Part shown: piece after piece, positions 43,101-51,450 of the stretch
How the letters are laid out: each line of letters opens with the position of its first letter
Position numbering within the stretch: position 1 is the first letter of the stretch
Origin: Ruegeria sp. R14_0
GTDB lineage: Bacteria > Pseudomonadota > Alphaproteobacteria > Rhodobacterales > Rhodobacteraceae
NCBI RefSeq assembly: GCF_017743975.1
Contig: NZ_JAGHRC010000008.1
Coordinates: 62,001 to 126,000, forward strand
Direction of reading: 5' to 3'
Length of the DNA stretch: 64,000 nt
Translations under genes and position numbers: made by a program
Notes under the pieces: generated by a model
The model's input: the letters and a program-made list of their open reading frames with translations, nothing else
Database searches by the model: none
What the model was told of the DNA's origin: nothing

Positions 43101-45472
43101 GAAAGCCTCCAGAAGTCCGGGCGGTCGCGGTAATCGGCGCCGACAAGCGCTTCGCCCTTTTCCATGCCGCCAAGGATGGTGAGATTGGGTCCAAGCGCGC
43201 TCAGATCGGCATCGACGACGATTGAGCCCTGATCGTCGCGGATCAGCGCCAAGCGGCTGTTGCTGCCCGTGTTGAGAAGGACGTCGAGTTCCTTCTCCGT
43301 GAGGTTCAGCATTGCGTAATCCGCAGGCTGCGCGCGGATATTGGGCAGCAGGATCTGCGTCGGCACCGCCTCGATGATGGTTTTGCCGGTCCGGGTGCGC
43401 TCGAGCTGGCTGGCATATTGCGTCATCATCACCGCGACGGTGTTCTGCTTGCGCGCAGTCACGAGCCAGTTCGACAACCTTTCGGCGAAATATGCGTTGT
43501 CGAGCGCTTTCCAGGCCTCGTCGATCACGATGATGGTGGGGCGGCGGTCCTCGATCTCGCGCTCGACCCGGCGGAAGAGATAGGACAGGACCGCCATCCG
43601 TTCCTTGTCGGCCTCGCTGTCGAGAATACCGGTCAGATCGAAGCCCACCACATCGCCCTTGAGCGAGAACGTGTCCTCGAGGCTCTGCCCGAAGATCCAG
43701 CCGTAGCGGCCGTCTTCGGTCCATTCGAGCAGGCGCTGGTGCAGATCGCCGCCATCATCGGTGGACACAAAAAGCGACGCGAAATCCCGCCAGTTCCGCA
43801 AGGCGGGGTTTGTGGCCTGCGCGTTCTGGCGCACGACTTCTTGGATGCGATTGGTCTGTGCCGGTGTGAGCGGCTTGTCGGCGCGGTAAAGAAGCGTGGC
43901 AAGCCAGTCCGAGAGCCAGGCGGTGCCCCGCGCATCGGTCTCTGTCCAGAGCGGATTGAGACCCGTGGGCTGGCCGGCGTTCAGGGACGCGTAGCGCCCG
44001 CCATTGGCGCGCACCGCCATCTCCATACCAAGACGGTAATCGAAGACGAAGATCCGCGCCCCTGCTCGACGGGCCTGGGTCATCAGAAAGGCCGACAGAA
44101 CCGATTTGCCGGACCCGGGCCGCCCCATGATCAGGGTATGGCCGCTGGTCGGTTCTTTGTCGGGCGATCCCTGCTCGTGATAGGAAAACCGGTAGGCGCT
44201 CTGCTCGGGCGTGGGCAGATAGGTGATGACGCGGCCCCAGGGGGTTTGTGCGGCCGGCTTGCCGAGCTGCGTCCGGTGAAAGGCCGCGAAATCCGCAAAG
44301 TTGCGATTGGTGACGGCGCTGGCGCGGACGCGCTTGGGCTGGTTGCCGGGGTGCTGGCTCAGGTAATGCGCCTTGGCAGCGACCCGCTCGCCGATCATCT
44401 TCACGCCTTCGGTCGCGGCGGCATTCACGATCTCCGCGCTCAGCGTCTGCAGCTCTTCGAGCGTGTCGCAGAAGAGCGTCACGACCATATGATGCTCGCC
44501 GAAGCTCTGGCGCTTGGCCTCGAGATCGTCGGCGGCGATGTCGAGGGCTTCCATCAGCGAGAGGGCCGCGTCCTGGCTCGCCTGCATCTGCCGCTTTTGC
44601 CGCTTGATGCGGCCCGCCATGAGGTTCGAATTGATCGGCGTGAAGGACTGCGTGACGATCATGTCGACCGGCAGGTTCAGCATGTCGAACATGGTGCAGG
44701 AGGTGCCTTCGGAATATTCCCCGATGGTGAAACTCTTGCCGTAGCGATGCCCCACGACGCCTTCCGAGAGCTCGAAATGGTCCCCATGAAACGTCACGCG
44801 GGTATTGGCGACGTTGAAGGACAGAAAGCCGTAGGTGTTGGCCGGGTAGAGCGGCAGCTCGGTGCCCGTGTTGAGCGCGCCCAAAAATCCCACCAACTCT
44901 CCCGATCCGGCTGACAGCTGGCGCGGCTTGAGCTCGGTAAGCCCCGAGAGGAAGACGTTCACGGCCTCACCGAGGCGCTGCAGGCGTTTGCGGGTCTCCT
45001 CCTTCAGTCGGTCCGGCGCGCTGCGGCCGAGGTGCGGCAGGAGGCTTTTCGGAGGCGGGCGGTGAATGACGGTGAGCGTCAGTGTTTTGTCGCGGAGCCC
45101 GCTGGTCTCGAGTTTCGCGCGCCAGCGCCGGTCGACCTCGCCTGCGAAGCTGTCCTCACGGATCGGGTCGAGATCAGGTTTGATGGCCTTGGAGACCTTG
45201 TGGACGTAATAGCTGAATTCCGGCCCGAGCTGCGCGACGATGCGGGCAAAGAGCGCCGTCACCTTGTCGAGATAGGCATCGTCCGTCGTGTAGCTGTTGA
45301 TCCCCTCGAGCCGGATACAGCGGAAGAGTTCGTTCACCCGCGTCCGCACGGTCTGGTCGTCGACGAGGCTCACATATGGCAGCATATGCGCAAGCCGGGT
45401 CTCCCGCGCATACCAGTCTGGCGTCATTGTGCGGGCATCGAGCGCAGCATCACGGGCGTCATCACGGGGCAT
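43097..45472 (-). CDS. virB4: VirB4 secretion ATPase
   Basis: A 791-residue CagE/TrbE/VirB4 ATPase. The N-terminal domain includes YVSLVDDQTVRTRVNELFRC. The C-terminal ATPase has Walker A MGRPGSGKSVLSAF (about 448-461), Walker B TIIVIDEAWKALDN and the later MMTQYASQLERTRTG. It energises pilus subunit handling and substrate transfer. The ATG at 45472 follows GGGGACAG and overlaps virB3 by 11 nt; an in-frame ATG at 45487 is possible. Confidence 0.93.
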   Translation of the reverse strand: MPRDDARDAALDARTMTPDWYARETRLAHMLPYVSLVDDQTVRTRVNELFRCIRLEGINSYTTDDAYLDKVTALFARIVAQLGPEFSYYVHKVSKAIKPDLDPIREDSFAGEVDRRWRAKLETSGLRDKTLTLTVIHRPPPKSLLPHLGRSAPDRLKEETRKRLQRLGEAVNVFLSGLTELKPRQLSAGSGELVGFLGALNTGTELPLYPANTYGFLSFNVANTRVTFHGDHFELSEGVVGHRYGKSFTIGEYSEGTSCTMFDMLNLPVDMIVTQSFTPINSNLMAGRIKRQKRQMQASQDAALSLMEALDIAADDLEAKRQSFGEHHMVVTLFCDTLEELQTLSAEIVNAAATEGVKMIGERVAAKAHYLSQHPGNQPKRVRASAVTNRNFADFAAFHRTQLGKPAAQTPWGRVITYLPTPEQSAYRFSYHEQGSPDKEPTSGHTLIMGRPGSGKSVLSAFLMTQARRAGARIFVFDYRLGMEMAVRANGGRYASLNAGQPTGLNPLWTETDARGTAWLSDWLATLLYRADKPLTPAQTNRIQEVVRQNAQATNPALRNWRDFASLFVSTDDGGDLHQRLLEWTEDGRYGWIFGQSLEDTFSLKGDVVGFDLTGILDSEADKERMAVLSYLFRRVEREIEDRRPTIIVIDEAWKALDNAYFAERLSNWLVTARKQNTVAVMMTQYASQLERTRTGKTIIEAVPTQILLPNIRAQPADYAMLNLTEKELDVLLNTGSNSRLALIRDDQGSIVVDADLSALGPNLTILGGMEKGEALVGADYRDRPDFWRLS

Positions 45473-45740
45473 AGCTGTCCCCGCCATGGATGGACCTGTT
45501 GCGCGTGGGCGGTGTCTCCTGCAGGGCCGTCATCATCACGTCGATGAAACGCGGGTCCCAATCTGCGGCCTTCCACAGCACCGGATAAAGAAGGGCGGCC
45601 ACGCCCAGCACCGCGATGTGCTGGACCCAGACGAACAAGAGCACCGAGCCGAAGAGCCAGACCATCGCGTACATGATGGGCAGGCCCAGAAGCTTCGGCG
45701 GGCGCACGAGGCCCAGAAAGAGGGGCGAGCGTTCAGCCAC
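45462..45740 (-). CDS. virB3: VirB3 inner-membrane protein
   Basis: A 92-residue protein with the VirB3/TrbD pattern: an N-terminal RSPLFLGLVRPPKLLGLPIM, then two hydrophobic helices (about residues 22-62, including VWLFGSVLLFVWVQHIAVLG) and PRFIDVMMTAL. It aids pilin handling with VirB4. The start is placed at GTG 45740, which overlaps the virB2 stop; a longer Pro-rich frame upstream lies inside virB2. Confidence 0.85.
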   Translation of the reverse strand: MAERSPLFLGLVRPPKLLGLPIMYAMVWLFGSVLLFVWVQHIAVLGVAALLYPVLWKAADWDPRFIDVMMTALQETPPTRNRSIHGGDSYAP

Positions 45741-46026
45741 CGGCGAAGACCGCGGCAACAATGGTGGGAGCGGCGGCAACACCAGCGATGCCCACGAGGA
45801 CCCAAAGCGCTTGGCGCAGGTCGATGATGTTGAAGAACCAGCTCAAGAAAACGCCGAGGACCGCGAGTGTGGCGATGACCACACCAAGAGGGCCGGTCAG
45901 CGCATCGACAATGCCCTGTAACAGGCTCTGGATCGGGGAGAGATCAATGCTCTGGGCGAGGGCGGGTTCGGCAATCAGCAGGAATAGCGCCAGCGAGGCG
46001 ACAAAGAGGTTTGAAATCTGTTTCAT
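45733..46026 (-). CDS. virB2: VirB2 major pilin precursor
   Basis: A 97-residue pilin precursor with a long signal peptide (cleavage after EPALAQ) and two hydrophobic helices separated by a short polar loop ([20 protein letters not shown], then [20 protein letters not shown]), as in TrbC/VirB2. The mature pilin would be about 72 residues. It overlaps virB1 by ATGA and leads into virB3. Confidence 0.9.
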   Translation of the reverse strand: MKQISNLFVASLALFLLIAEPALAQSIDLSPIQSLLQGIVDALTGPLGVVIATLAVLGVFLSWFFNIIDLRQALWVLVGIAGVAAAPTIVAAVFAGG

Positions 46027-46757
46027 GAATTCGATCCTTCCAATCGGGCCACGACAGCCATGACGCGGGCCACGTGGTTCTGGGTTTCTCGGTAGGGGGG
46101 AATGCCGCTGTACTGGCGCACGGCGTCGGGTCCGGCGTTGTAGGCAGCCAGCGCCAGGCGCGGATCGCCGAACGTCTCCAGCATCATCGCGAGGTAGCGG
46201 GCGGAGCCGTCGAGGTTCTGCAACGGATCACGCGGGTCGACGCCCAGATCACGCGCCGTCGCTGGCATCAATTGACCAAGGCCAATGGCACCTGCACTCG
46301 AGATCGCATCCTGCCGGTAGGCGCTCTCAACCTCGATATTGGCGCGATAGAGCGTCAGCCAATCCGTCACGGAAAGCCCCGCGCGACGCAGGCCGGGATG
46401 GCCGGCATAGCGCAAGGCCGTGGTCTGAATCCCGGAGAGGACATCGGCGCGGGGCAGGGGAGCGGGCCGCGAGAAGGCTGCAAAACGCAATGCGTCAGGT
46501 TCAGTATCGGGTTCATCTTCACCGAGGATCGCTAGCTCATCAGCAGCAGACCCCTGACCTATGCCGTCATTGTAGTTGCGGGCAAAACTGTCCTGAGACC
46601 GGGATGGGGTCAGAGAGCCGTCGCTCTCCATGACCAGCACCATCTGTGCCGAGGTTGGCGCGGCCAGAAGGCTGAAGAGAAGAAGGCTAGTCGCTGGCGC
46701 GCTTGTCGGTGGCCGCCAGCTTATGCGAAGTCCGTTGGCCTTCTTCGAGTGGCACAT
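46023..46757 (-). CDS. virB1: VirB1-type lytic transglycosylase
   Basis: A roughly 244-residue secreted transglycosylase. The signal peptide core is [15 protein letters not shown]. The SLT domain carries catalytic Glu in [20 protein letters not shown], then [14 protein letters not shown] and [13 protein letters not shown], with a C-terminal [12 protein letters not shown]. It opens peptidoglycan for the channel. The start is uncertain: ATG 46757 (or 46763) gives a charged N-region plus signal peptide but overlaps the preceding gene by 70 nt, and no closer start codon exists in frame. Confidence 0.82.
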   Translation of the reverse strand: MCHSKKANGLRISWRPPTSAPATSLLLFSLLAAPTSAQMVLVMESDGSLTPSRSQDSFARNYNDGIGQGSAADELAILGEDEPDTEPDALRFAAFSRPAPLPRADVLSGIQTTALRYAGHPGLRRAGLSVTDWLTLYRANIEVESAYRQDAISSAGAIGLGQLMPATARDLGVDPRDPLQNLDGSARYLAMMLETFGDPRLALAAYNAGPDAVRQYSGIPPYRETQNHVARVMAVVARLEGSNS

Positions 46758-47040
46758 CGGCATGGGAGAACCCGATGCCAATGAGGAAGGAGACCACGCC
46801 AGTGATCGTCTTGAACTCGCGGATCTTGATGTCGTTGTAGGTTGTTCGTGTGCGGGCGGTGACCAAGAGCTTCTCAATACCTTCGTCAGACACGGCACGC
46901 ATGATCCAGACCCCGTAATAACTCGGGCCCTTCTTGTGTGCCGATTCCTGGCACAGGATTTCTGCGCTATAGCCACTTTCCACGAGTTCGCGGAAACGTG
47001 CTTCCGTAACCACATTTGGTGCTTCGATGTCCCAGTTCAT
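46687..47040 (-). CDS. First gene of virB operon, unknown function
   Basis: A 117-residue soluble protein. It has [40 protein letters not shown] and [20 protein letters not shown]. No named family is recognised. It is the promoter-proximal gene of the virB operon, about 50 nt behind the inferred start of transcription, so a regulatory or early role is possible. ATG 47040 is chosen; an in-frame ATG about 14 codons upstream (MPGCCVFEES) would lie close to the promoter. Confidence 0.55.
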   Translation of the reverse strand: MNWDIEAPNVVTEARFRELVESGYSAEILCQESAHKKGPSYYGVWIMRAVSDEGIEKLLVTARTRTTYNDIKIREFKTITGVVSFLIGIGFSHADVPLEEGQRTSHKLAATDKRASD

Positions 47041-47098
47041 GGCCCGGCTCACGCTTTCTTCAAACACGCAACAACCGGGCATTCCCACTTGAAGCCCA

Positions 47099-47156
47099 GA
47101 GTTACGATAGTATATTATTAATCGCAAGATATATTGCGACAGATACGGCTGTATCT
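47099..47156. promoter_or_regulatory. Divergent virB promoter with operator repeats
   Basis: On the minus strand TTGCGA (47127-47122) and TAACTC (47104-47099) are separated by 17 nt containing TATACTATCG. The block extends to TATACTATCGTA, one mismatch from the block in the mobC and 51.4-kb promoters. Adjacent is the dyad TCGCAA-GATATA-TTGCGA (47122-47139), then AGATAC-GGCT-GTATCT (47141-47156) facing the plus-strand gene at 47184. The three dyads suggest repressor control of both directions. Confidence 0.62.
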
Positions 47157-47183
47157 CGGTTACACAAACACTAGGCACGGCCA

Positions 47184-47504
47184 ATGGAGTCTATCAAGGA
47201 AAATAGGGGTTTCAGAAACCTGTGGTTGAGCCGGTGGGTGAAGATACAGGCTGTGGCCTTGCTGATGCTCGCTCCGGTCGCAAGCGAGGCCGGGTCATGC
47301 CTCGCCCCGGTCCAGCCGTTCGTTCCAAGCGATTCGCAGGCCGCTCGGGATTATGCCGACATCATCCGACGGGACTTTGAGGTCTACATAACGGACATTC
47401 AGGACTACTTCCGCTGCCTCGAGCAGGAGCGCGCGCGCGCCTTCGAAGAAGCCCGCGAAGTCAGTCAGGACTACGGTCGGTTTCTGGAACTGGTGGGGGA
47501 TTGA
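47184..47504 (+). CDS. Secreted small protein divergent from virB
   Basis: A 106-residue protein. A long N-terminal signal (WVKIQAVALLMLAPVASEAG) precedes a mature helical part with SCLAPVQPFVPSDSQAARDY and a coiled, charged C-terminus (FRCLEQERARAFEEAREVSQ). Two cysteines in the mature part may pair. It is expressed divergently from virB off the same regulatory region. No family is recognised; a periplasmic accessory of the transfer system is possible. Confidence 0.6.
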   Translation: MESIKENRGFRNLWLSRWVKIQAVALLMLAPVASEAGSCLAPVQPFVPSDSQAARDYADIIRRDFEVYITDIQDYFRCLEQERARAFEEAREVSQDYGRFLELVGD

Positions 47505-47607
47505 TGGGCGATTGGGTGTGCATCAGACTTGCAGCCCATGGAAACCAGACGCCGGTAACACCCTCAAATATCTACTTTTTAGATAACAGATTTCATCCGC
47601 TAGCGAC

Positions 47608-47626
47608 GTCACAAAAGGTATGTGAC
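47608..47626 (+). promoter_or_regulatory. Dyad operator at the XRE gene start
   Basis: GTCACA (47608-47613) and TGTGAC (47621-47626) form a perfect inverted repeat with a 7-nt spacer that contains the AAAGG ribosome site, 2 nt before the GTG start of the XRE gene. Binding here would block translation or transcription, suggesting autoregulation. Confidence 0.45.
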
Positions 47627-47628
47627 GC

Positions 47629-47886
47629 GTGGCAAAGACAATCAGAACAAATGGCCAGTTGGCGCTCGTCCGTGCGTTGGTTGATGCACGTCAGAATGCG
47701 GGTCTCAGCCAGCAGCAGTTGGCGGCGAAGCTCAAACGCCACCAGTCGTTTGTGGCACGTCTCGAAAGCGGCGAGCGTCGTATCGACGTCGTGGAGTTTA
47801 CAGTTCTGGCGAGGGTTATCGGCTTTGATAAAGATGAAGTCCTGTCGATTGTCGAAGCCGCCACGGAGCCCGACCACAGGATATGA
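47629..47886 (+). CDS. Small XRE-family HTH regulator
   Basis: An 85-residue protein consisting almost wholly of one Cro/C1-type HTH domain: ALVDARQNAGLSQQQLAAKL, then RHQSFVARLESGERRIDVVE and FTVLARVIGFDKDEVL. A GTG start (47629) follows AAAGG. It is the only lone DNA-binding regulator in the transfer region and therefore the best candidate to bind the repeated TATA(T/C)TATCG promoter element. That link is an inference. Confidence 0.82.
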   Translation: MAKTIRTNGQLALVRALVDARQNAGLSQQQLAAKLKRHQSFVARLESGERRIDVVEFTVLARVIGFDKDEVLSIVEAATEPDHRI

Positions 47887-48055
47887 AGCCAATGAATTGT
47901 TGAGAACGCGGAAACCCATTTTCCCGGTCTGATGATCATTCCCTCATCGAGGACCAGGTAGCCAAAATCAACGAAGTCCGGCGCGCGGTCGTAGTGAACG
48001 CTCTGCAACCCCACGCCGCAATTCGCAGCGCCACAGTGCAGGAAGTCAGTAAACA

Positions 48056-48283
48056 GTGAACGATGATAGGGGTGAGGGCGTCGCGATCGCCAATCTGATC
48101 GGGACCGATGGGTGCAGTGTTGTTGGTTGGGTTTATCGTTGGAGTACAGGCTCACATGCGGTGATGTGGGACGTCCAAGGGCCCCAGCCGGTATCGGAAA
48201 CCCGGCCGGATATAAGTGACGAACAGAAGCAAGAAATCGACTTCGATGCGCTCACGCGGATTCGAAAAAGTGACAGTGGATAG
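48056..48283 (+). CDS. Possible 75-aa hypothetical protein
   Basis: A GTG-initiated frame coding for a small acidic protein with GTDGCSVVGWVYRWSTGSHA, VMWDVQGPQPVSE and ISDEQKQEIDFDALTRI. The aromatic VGWVYRWSTG segment looks like a folded beta hairpin and recurs in small plasmid proteins by impression only. The ribosome site is weak. Flanking sequence (47887-48055 and 48284-48430) holds no other recognised gene. Confidence 0.35.
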   Translation: MNDDRGEGVAIANLIGTDGCSVVGWVYRWSTGSHAVMWDVQGPQPVSETRPDISDEQKQEIDFDALTRIRKSDSG

Positions 48284-48430
48284 GATTCTCACGCAGCCGC
48301 CAGTTCATATTGATGGAAAGGGTCTGCGAGCGTACCGGTCATTTGAGCTGATGGCAGCGAAGGTCTCGAAGGAGCCCAAAGCCCCGGATGCTGCATTGCG
48401 CACAAATGACAGCTATGCCGACTCAACCAT

Positions 48431-50311
48431 TCAAGGCTTGGTTTCCGGGACCCCCAGTCTGCGCAAGTCACCCAGCCATCGGTTGAGGTAATCGTCGCTC
48501 TCGAACGGCGCTTTCCTTGCCTCTTCGATGCTGTAGTTGGGGTTATCTCCCAAGAATTCGTCGATCATTGCTTTTGCTTCTTCTTCTCGCCCCAACCGCA
48601 AGAGGATCGGTGCAAGCGTGCGTCTTAGGCGATCCGGGACTTCGTTCATCTTTTCAATCGACGCAAGAGCGCCTGCGTAATCTTCCGCAAAATACTGTGC
48701 CCATCCCAGGTTCCACAGATACCAATCGGGATGATGCGGGTTGAGGCGGATCGCTGAGCGCATCCGTTCCACGGCTTCTTCGGCGCGTCCGCTGTAGACC
48801 AGAGGGTCCATTGAGTTCACGAGGGTGCCCGCAGAATTCGGGTTTAGCGAGATTGCCTTGTCATACAGCGTTACCGCCCGGTCGAGATCGCCAGCATACA
48901 TCGTTATATAAGCCAGAACGGCGTAACCGGCAAAATCGAGGGGTTCCAGATCAATCGCTTTTCTGGCCATTTCAAAGGCAAGATCGAGGGATTCTTCGCG
49001 AGACAGGTCTTCGCTCCAGCCAAAGCGGTACCCAAAGGCATGTGCCCACGCGAGTTCGGCATATGCGCCCGCGAAGTTTGGATCGAGCGCAATCGCCTGC
49101 TCACTCAGCCGCTGCGCCTGAATATTGTCCATCTTACTGAATCTCAGCGAGTGTTCCTCAGCACGTCTGGAGAGTTCATAGGCCCCGAGGCTTTCAGTGG
49201 GCTGGTGCTTGAGCCGGTCATACTCGGCGAGATCGATACTGGTGCTCAACGTCGAAGCGACGGTGCGGGTAATCTCATCCTGAACGTCAAATATGTCTTG
49301 CAGATCGCGGTCGTATTGGTCGGCCCAGAGATGCTTGCCGGTCGTGGCATCGATTAATTGCGCATTTGCGCGCAAGCGTTCACCTGCGATCTGAACACTG
49401 CCTTGGACGATGTATCTCACGCCAAGTTCCTGCGCAATCTGCTGCACCGCTGTGGGCTTATCCTTGTACGAAAAGGTCGAATTGCGCGCGATGACAAAAA
49501 AATCGGAGAACCGGGACAACGCCGTCAGGATGTTCTCGCTCAGACCATCGCTCAGGTAATCCTGGCTCGGATCGTTGCTCAGATTATCGAAAGCCATGAC
49601 CGCGATGGACGGTTTGCCAGACGCAGTCGGATATTGGTCGCCATTGGCGGACGATATCGCATCAGTACTCCAGGGCTGCCACCACGCCACTACGCCCAAG
49701 ACCATGGCGAGCACGACGCCGATGGCAACTGCCAACCGACGTTGTGCAGGCTTTGCTGCACTTGGCACAATGGGCGATACCAAAGCCGTGGCCTTTTCAT
49801 CGAGCGCCAAATTGAAGACGTGCAATGGGTCCGCCATGTTCTTGGCCTGATGTAGTCCCGCATCTTCAATGGTGAGGTCGAGTTTGTCCTTAACCTGATC
49901 GAAGACGTTGGCCGACATGCAGATGCCGGCGGGTTCGGCCAAGCTTTCCAGCCGAGCGGCGATGTTGACGCCATCGCCTTGAATGTCGTCCTGATCAACC
50001 ACGATGTCGCCGACATTGAGCCCTATCCGATATCGAACCTGAGCATCCTGCGGTACACCCTCGTTTTCGGCCCCGACGTAGTGCTGCATTTCGACGGCAC
50101 AACGAACGGCCTCGACGGCGCTGGCAAATTCAATCAGCAGCCCGTCACCCATCAATTTTACAATGCGTCCGTTCCGCGCCGATACAATTGGCTCGAAAAG
50201 ACGTTCGCGATGCGTTCTGACTGTCTCCAGAGTACCGGCTTCATCATTACGGATAAGGCGGCTGTAGCCAACGACGTCGGCGGCAAGTATCGCGGCGAGG
50301 CGGCGTTCCAA
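48431..50311 (-). CDS. Class III adenylate/guanylate cyclase with TPR domain
   Basis: A 626-residue protein. The N-terminal CHD cyclase domain (1-170) has RRLAAILAADVVGYSRLIRN, GDGLLIEFASAVEAVRCAVE and GVNIAARLESLAEPAG, with both metal-binding aspartates present. A TM helix (about 193-212, LAVAIGVVLAMVLGVVAWWQ) follows. Then comes a periplasmic or cytosolic TolB/FlgO-like segment (KPSIAVMAFDNLSNDPSQDY) and TPR repeats (about 390-600). Such proteins are common in rhizobia and Rhodobacterales and turn protein-binding cues into cyclic nucleotide. It starts with TTG behind GGAGGTAGG. Relation to transfer is unknown. Confidence 0.85.
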   Translation of the reverse strand: MERRLAAILAADVVGYSRLIRNDEAGTLETVRTHRERLFEPIVSARNGRIVKLMGDGLLIEFASAVEAVRCAVEMQHYVGAENEGVPQDAQVRYRIGLNVGDIVVDQDDIQGDGVNIAARLESLAEPAGICMSANVFDQVKDKLDLTIEDAGLHQAKNMADPLHVFNLALDEKATALVSPIVPSAAKPAQRRLAVAIGVVLAMVLGVVAWWQPWSTDAISSANGDQYPTASGKPSIAVMAFDNLSNDPSQDYLSDGLSENILTALSRFSDFFVIARNSTFSYKDKPTAVQQIAQELGVRYIVQGSVQIAGERLRANAQLIDATTGKHLWADQYDRDLQDIFDVQDEITRTVASTLSTSIDLAEYDRLKHQPTESLGAYELSRRAEEHSLRFSKMDNIQAQRLSEQAIALDPNFAGAYAELAWAHAFGYRFGWSEDLSREESLDLAFEMARKAIDLEPLDFAGYAVLAYITMYAGDLDRAVTLYDKAISLNPNSAGTLVNSMDPLVYSGRAEEAVERMRSAIRLNPHHPDWYLWNLGWAQYFAEDYAGALASIEKMNEVPDRLRRTLAPILLRLGREEEAKAMIDEFLGDNPNYSIEEARKAPFESDDYLNRWLGDLRRLGVPETKP

Positions 50312-50665
50312 ATTCCTACCTCCAAGTGTTTAAATCAGGTTAGGCAGAAAGCTGAGACTAATCCAGAAACTTTGAGACCGTTGATACGTTCGTCCTACGC
50401 TCCCGTTGACAAAGCCGCGACTAACAGCAGCCATTACGGTATTTTTCAGTTCACAGCCGGTGCGGTGAGGGTCAGCTATCCCAGATTCGCACCACGAATT
50501 GTGCTTCCGCGTCGGACTGGGAGCCGTCATTGGTCTGGACAGAAAAAACGGCCGCTTTGTCCCGCTCTCCGGACAAACGCACCGAAAGCAGCGAAGGGCC
50601 GGTATTTGAACAACTCAGCACGCTAAAATTCTCGCAGCATGATGGCAAAGCTGTCTTTGTCAGCG
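50312..50665. other. 354-nt spacer without a recognised gene
   Basis: Contains the upstream region of the minus-strand cyclase gene and the downstream side of the secreted protein gene. No frame with a ribosome site, no strong terminator and no repeat was recognised. Confidence 0.5.
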
Positions 50666-51361
50666 CTAGTAGTTCACCTGTTCGAAGCCGTAATTGCCCT
50701 CATAGTCACGCCAATCGACGAAGACAGATCGGTGATAGATACCCGGGCAATTCTGGCCCCAACGTTCAAGTCCCACATGGGCCTCGGGCAGGGCAGTTAT
50801 GGAAGATCGCTGCCATGAGAAATCGCCTTGGGTCCCGTAGGTGCCGAGGACCACGGTCGCGCTTCGGTTACAATCCCCATCGCGCCCGGACTCGTGCTGT
50901 CGTGCATACCGTACATCGAAGACGCGGATGGACCGCACGAAATTGAACTCTGGCCCGCTGATATCGATGTCCGCGCGGTCCTGAACAAGCCGAAGGGTGA
51001 AGTCTGTGGGAACGAGATTATCTACTGGCAAGGATTGGAGCGGTCGACGGTTGTCGGTCCGGTACAAGGCTTCAATTATGCGGTCAGCGTTGTTTGATTG
51101 CCGATCGCTCTCATAGGACGCGCCCATGGGACAGCGCCAGATTTGCAGCGGCGGTTCCACTGGCCAAGGCGTAATCCGCCGGATGAACTCGGCGCGGGCT
51201 CGGGCGCAAGGGACGGAAGCGGGCCAGCCGCCAGACAGGCACAAGAGGATCGCGCAATCGATCGGGTAGGTCTGCGCGCGGGCGGGTGCCGGCAGCGAAA
51301 AGCTTGTCACGGCCAAAGCGACTGCGACCGAGGGGAGGAGCTTCTTGAGTAAATGGCGCAT
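50666..51361 (-). CDS. Secreted protein under the transfer-type promoter, unknown
   Basis: A 231-residue protein. The signal peptide (LLPSVAVALAVTSFSLPAPA) is followed by a Cys-rich N-terminal motif YPIDCAILLCLSGGWPASVP, then CARARAEFIRRITPWPVEPP and LQIWRCPMG. The rest is beta-rich with ISGPEFNFVRSIRVFDVRYA and several cysteines. No named family is certain, but the CAILLC...GGWP...C pattern is seen in conjugation-linked periplasmic proteins. ATG 51361 lies behind CGGAGG. It shares the repeated promoter block with mobC and virB, which ties it to transfer. Confidence 0.65.
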   Translation of the reverse strand: MRHLLKKLLPSVAVALAVTSFSLPAPARAQTYPIDCAILLCLSGGWPASVPCARARAEFIRRITPWPVEPPLQIWRCPMGASYESDRQSNNADRIIEALYRTDNRRPLQSLPVDNLVPTDFTLRLVQDRADIDISGPEFNFVRSIRVFDVRYARQHESGRDGDCNRSATVVLGTYGTQGDFSWQRSSITALPEAHVGLERWGQNCPGIYHRSVFVDWRDYEGNYGFEQVNY

Positions 51362-51390
51362 ACTGGGGGACCTCCGTGAGAGGAGTTCAG

Positions 51391-51416
51391 CATACATACG
51401 ATAATATACTATCGCA
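51391..51416 (-). promoter_or_regulatory. Promoter/operator of the secreted-protein gene
   Basis: On the minus strand TTGCGA (51416-51411) is separated by 17 nt from TATGCT. The spacer contains the near-palindrome CGATAGTATATTATCG (51414-51399). The block TATATTATCGTA (51408-51397) is identical to 17311-17322. The same layout as the virB and mobC promoters suggests a shared repressor. Confidence 0.62.
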
Positions 51417-51450
51417 ACGAAAAATATAAAGCCGCATAATGAAGTTTATG

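Noticed and set aside
43418..44914. 498-codon open frame on the plus strand
   Set aside because: It is antisense to virB4, which has full ATPase motifs; the frame is a G+C codon-bias shadow without a recognisable domain.
48216..48491. 91-codon plus-strand frame at the cyclase 3' end
   Set aside because: No ribosome site or family pattern, and it overlaps the end of the cyclase gene on the other strand.
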